From Rutidosis leptorrhynchoides (Eukaryota > Streptophyta > Magnoliopsida > Asterales > Asteraceae), in contig NC_092342.1 in the NCBI RefSeq assembly GCF_046630445.1, positions 81,580,001 to 81,644,000 of the forward strand: a stretch of 64,000 nt of DNA. The letters run 5' to 3'. Position 1 is the first letter of the stretch. The number at the start of each line of letters is the position of its first letter. Of this stretch, positions 60,966 to 64,000 are shown piece after piece. Below the pieces are notes generated by a model. The model was not told the DNA's origin. It did no database searches and was given only the letters and a program-made list of their open reading frames with translations. The position numbers were made by a program, and so were the translations under genes.

Positions 60966-61198
60966 TTATATTTATATATATATAATATAATATAATATTA
61001 TGTATAATCATTGCAATAACATGAGTACATGTAATCGACTTTATAGTCGATGATGTAAAATTTTTGAACGGGTTTATTTTTCTGTTCGCTGCGAGTTAAG
61101 TTCCACCGCCATCACCATTCAACTCGAAATAATTTTACGAACTAAACGCAATAAATTGTATTCGACATGGAGCTTCGATGCATTACCAATGAAGCATT

Positions 61199-61730
61199 TC
61201 TTTTTAGAATATATATGGAGGTAATTTGAATTAACAGTTTAAGTCCTTAAAATATTTACAAACATACAAATATAACTATTATAATATTAATTATACATGA
61301 CGACTCCCCCGAGTACCCTTATATTGCTGAAATGACTAACAACCTTTTTTAAAATTAAACTCGCGAGTAATATTTTTATTCAAAAAAATAATTGTACATA
61401 ATAATTGTAAAATATATTACCCTTGTCCAACGCACGGGCTCTGAAACCAACACTACGGGTTCTTAAACTCATATGTATAATTAAAACGATATTAATGGTG
61501 AGAAAAAAAATTGTAGACGTTAAGTTACTAACATAACTTTTAAAATTTGTCAACAACACGGGCTCTTAAACTTAAAAGAATTTTTAAAAAAACACAACAT
61601 GCCATTAAATAATTATTATACTTTTTCTATTTTTTTAATATCGCTATTTACATACCAATATGAACTGCAAATTACATGTTTTTGCACCTTTTTTTACACA
61701 CCCGTGCAACGCACGGGCGCAAAAACCTAG
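61199..61730 (+). mobile_element. Non-autonomous Helitron-like element, 3' end clear
   Basis: 3' terminus: hairpin CCCGTGC-AAC-GCACGGG (61701-61717), 9 nt, then CTAG (61727-61730) followed by T, the plant Helitron end structure. The 5' end is proposed at TC (61199-61200) and is uncertain. Related degenerate hairpin remnants occur at about 61425-61440 and 61552-61566, suggesting nested or duplicated ends. Confidence 0.65.
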
Positions 61731-61732
61731 TA

Positions 61733-62160
61733 TTTATATACAGTGTTGTAAAAAACCCGATTACTCGCCAATTAATCCCTGATTAATCATTTTTAAGAAC
61801 AATCCGTTCCAATTTTCAAAAATCCGTTTAATTAAACGGTCAATGTGAATTGATGGATCAAAATCGAATTTGGTAATCAAAGTCAGTCAAAGTAAACAAT
61901 GATTAACATTTTAACATGAATTTAATCTAGAATTTTGTAGTTTTGAAGCAAAATGAAAAATTGTAGACAATTATGTTAAAAATTATCTTTATATTTATTG
62001 TTTTTTCCTATAATTACTCATATAAATATTAAAATTTAATATTTAAATGTATACAGTATAATCCGATTAATCTTCGATTAATCCCCGAATTTCTGATTAA
62101 TCCTTCCAAAGTCCCGACCGATTAATCCCCGAATAGCAAATTTGCAACCTTGTTTATATA
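61733..62160. mobile_element. hAT-type MITE with 8-bp TSD TTTATATA
   Basis: Body 61741-62152 (412 bp), ends CAGTGTTGTAAA and TTTGCAACCTTG (imperfect inverted repeats), TSD TTTATATA at 61733-61740 and 62153-62160. Interior contains repeated GATTAATCCC motifs near both ends. No transposase. Confidence 0.8.
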
Positions 62161-62445
62161 TATATATATATATGAAAATCTATACGTATATATTAAATTA
62201 TAATTAATAATTAATTCAATTTAATCATAAAATACACCTAAGTAAAAACTTTTTTGATTTATACATATGTATATTCTATAGTATCGTATAAATCTCTAAA
62301 ATCGATGATTTCATAAATAAATGATTATTCAAGCTTAAAAAAAATTAAAAATATAGAAAAAATCTCTAAGACCCTCATGATGATGTCATTAAAATAATTA
62401 ATTATTTTTAATATAAATATTAACATGTTAATTGTATATTATATA

Positions 62446-62700
62446 AAACATTATGTACAACCTTATGATAAAATACCCTCATGATCATATGTACCAATAT
62501 TTTAAACATTATGTAAACTCTTATGGTAAAACACCCTCATGACTATATGTATAATACTTGAAACATTATGTACAAACTTATGATAAAACACCCTCATGAT
62601 CATATGTAAAAACTTTTAAACAAATTGTACAATCTTTTACAAAACACCACATGAACACATTTACAAACTTTGAAGCATATTGTACAACTTTCATATAATA
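62446..62700. repeat. 57-bp tandem array, about 4.5 units
   Basis: Units start near 62446, 62504, 62561, 62618 and 62672, each like AAACATTATGTACAACCTTA followed by ACCCTCATGATCATATGT; the last units are more diverged. Confidence 0.8.
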
Positions 62701-63064
62701 ATTGTAATTTAGGTTAAAAAAATTTAAAGAGGCATTTGTTATTACTAATAATTATAATTAAAAATATAAATACTTAATTTTAGAGCAAACTTTATTATTA
62801 TTCAAATATGAATTCTTTTTACGGGATTAAATGTATTAAATTTGAATGCAAAATACATGTCTCAATAGAATGTTATAATTTTATGATAAGAAAAATAATA
62901 ATTGTGATGAAAATTGGAAGAAATTGGTGTGAGAATCAATGTAGTTTATTTCTTCTGACCAAGTTAAGTATATCAATATGTTTGTAAAAACAACGACAAG
63001 TTTTTTAGTCGGAATCTGTGATTCCACGGGTCATTAAACTAAATGACTTTAGTATTTACGTTCA
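62701..63064. other. Non-coding AT-rich spacer
   Basis: No ORF or structured repeat recognised, except CCACGGGTCATT at about 63023 which recurs near 63564. Confidence 0.5.
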
Positions 63065-63519
63065 CTTAATACCAGGTGCGGATCTTAGTAGAGACGGGGA
63101 GGGGCGCCCGCCCCCGCTGGATTTTGAGCAAGTAGTGTGTAATTATATTGATTTCGAATGAGATTAAATTTTGAGATTGAGTTTTATGGAATGAAATATA
63201 GAGAAGAGTAAAGAAGAAGAAGGATGGGGAAGAAGAAAGAGAAAGAAGTAATCTCTTTATAACTTAACTTTTATTTTTAATTGAAAATGAAAAGAAATAT
63301 ATGTAAAAGTTCTAGGAATGTGTCAGATCGTATCTTTTCGTGTCATCTTTTTTTTCCTTATTATTACTCCTATTGTGCTTAAGAAAATATTTAAATTTAA
63401 TTTGTATTTTAATCGATTATTTAGTTTCATACTAGTAGTATTTATATATTTTTCATGGAGATAAAACAAAAAAAATGCCCCCTCTAGTAACTCTTCCAAG
63501 TTTCGCCACTGCATAATAC
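63065..63519. mobile_element. hAT-type MITE, TSD 7 of 8
   Basis: Body 63073-63511 (439 bp), ends CAGGTGCGGATCTTAG and TTTCGCCACTG (CAGTGGCGAA on the other strand). Flanks CTTAATAC and CATAATAC match at 7 of 8. The GGGGCGCCCGCCCC stretch near 63105 is a sharp GC island in AT-rich DNA. Confidence 0.68.
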
Positions 63520-64000
63520 CTAAAACATATAATTTAACTGTTTCGTTTAAACAAACTCGTTGTTCCACGGGTCATTTCACTAGTATATATGTATGTATGT
63601 ATTGTACATAATTCTATATAGTACGGATTAATATTTATTTATATATAATATATAATTGTTGGATTTCAAAAAAGAGAAAAGAAATAAAACATAATCTTCT
63701 AAAAAGGTTCTTAATCTTAACTGTATTAGAATTTAGTAATGAAAAAAAAAAAAAAAAATCCCTTTGATGAGCGTATGGTCTTTCTAAAAGACGTGAATGT
63801 AAATAAAAAAAACATACATTAGGCCTCTTTGTATGTTTGTTTACGATATAATATATTTTATTACTGTATTATTTTGCCTCGTTGCCCTATAAATGGTTAC
63901 GAAACATTTGTATACGGACCTTGATCAATGGACTTAGGCTTAGGCTGAGCGATGATTTAAAGAAAACAATTTTGGGCTTTATAAGTTTGAGAACTAGGTG
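63520..64000. other. Non-coding end of window
   Basis: AT-rich, one poly(A) run near 63740-63757; no gene recognised. Confidence 0.5.

Overview
The window looks like intergenic heterochromatin of a large, AT-rich dicot nuclear genome. My impression is Asteraceae, from the style of the LTR and polyprotein sequences; this is recognition, not a database result. I found no intact host gene. Nearly everything is nested LTR retrotransposons plus a LINE fragment, a Helitron-like end, MITEs and microsatellites. Most retroelement genes read on the minus strand and are broken by stops and frameshifts.

Layout. (1) 1-29520: a degenerate minus-strand Ty1/copia element of Sirevirus (SIRE/Maximus) type. 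Its 5' LTR is 29249-29520, the PBS 29233-29246, gag 21081-18097, pol 17488-13994 and an extra env-like ORF 2565-<1. It leaves the window on the left. It is split by element A (4110-13692), a non-autonomous LTR retrotransposon with 2.9 kb LTRs and TSD CACAT. It is also split by solo LTR D1 (22265-28796, TSD ATAGC), which itself holds solo LTR D2 (22996-26247, TSD ATATA). (2) 29521-34455: gag-protease remnant of an Athila-like Ty3/gypsy element with no recognisable reverse transcriptase. (3) 34456-52265: a truncated, inverted A-type LTR followed by element B, a second pol-less large-LTR element. B's left LTR is split by a small copia-type non-autonomous element (39406-44405, 204-bp LTRs, TSD TATTT), and that element is split by solo LTR D3 (40690-43942, TSD AGATG). 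(4) 52266-57959: 5' half of a chromovirus-like (Tekay/Del-type) Ty3/gypsy element with its 5' LTR (55737-57959). (5) 57960-59930: fragments of an L1-type LINE. (6) 60000-64000: non-coding DNA with a fold-back MITE containing telomere-like repeats, a Helitron-like end, two hAT-type MITEs and a 57-bp tandem array.

How the parts relate. A and B are long-LTR (LARD-like) elements. Each has an iMet PBS, a polypurine tract and one conserved ORF of about 180 codons next to the PBS, and no pol; they presumably depended on enzymes supplied in trans. The D solo LTRs belong to the same superfamily, since they share LTR core blocks with A and B. The least expected signals are: a TTCGAGCA-type motif repeated about 30 times just upstream of both gag and the env-like ORF of the Sirevirus; the conserved A/B ORF; tRNA-like Pol III box arrangements inside B's LTRs; and the Athila-like unit whose protease runs into an acidic tail instead of RT.
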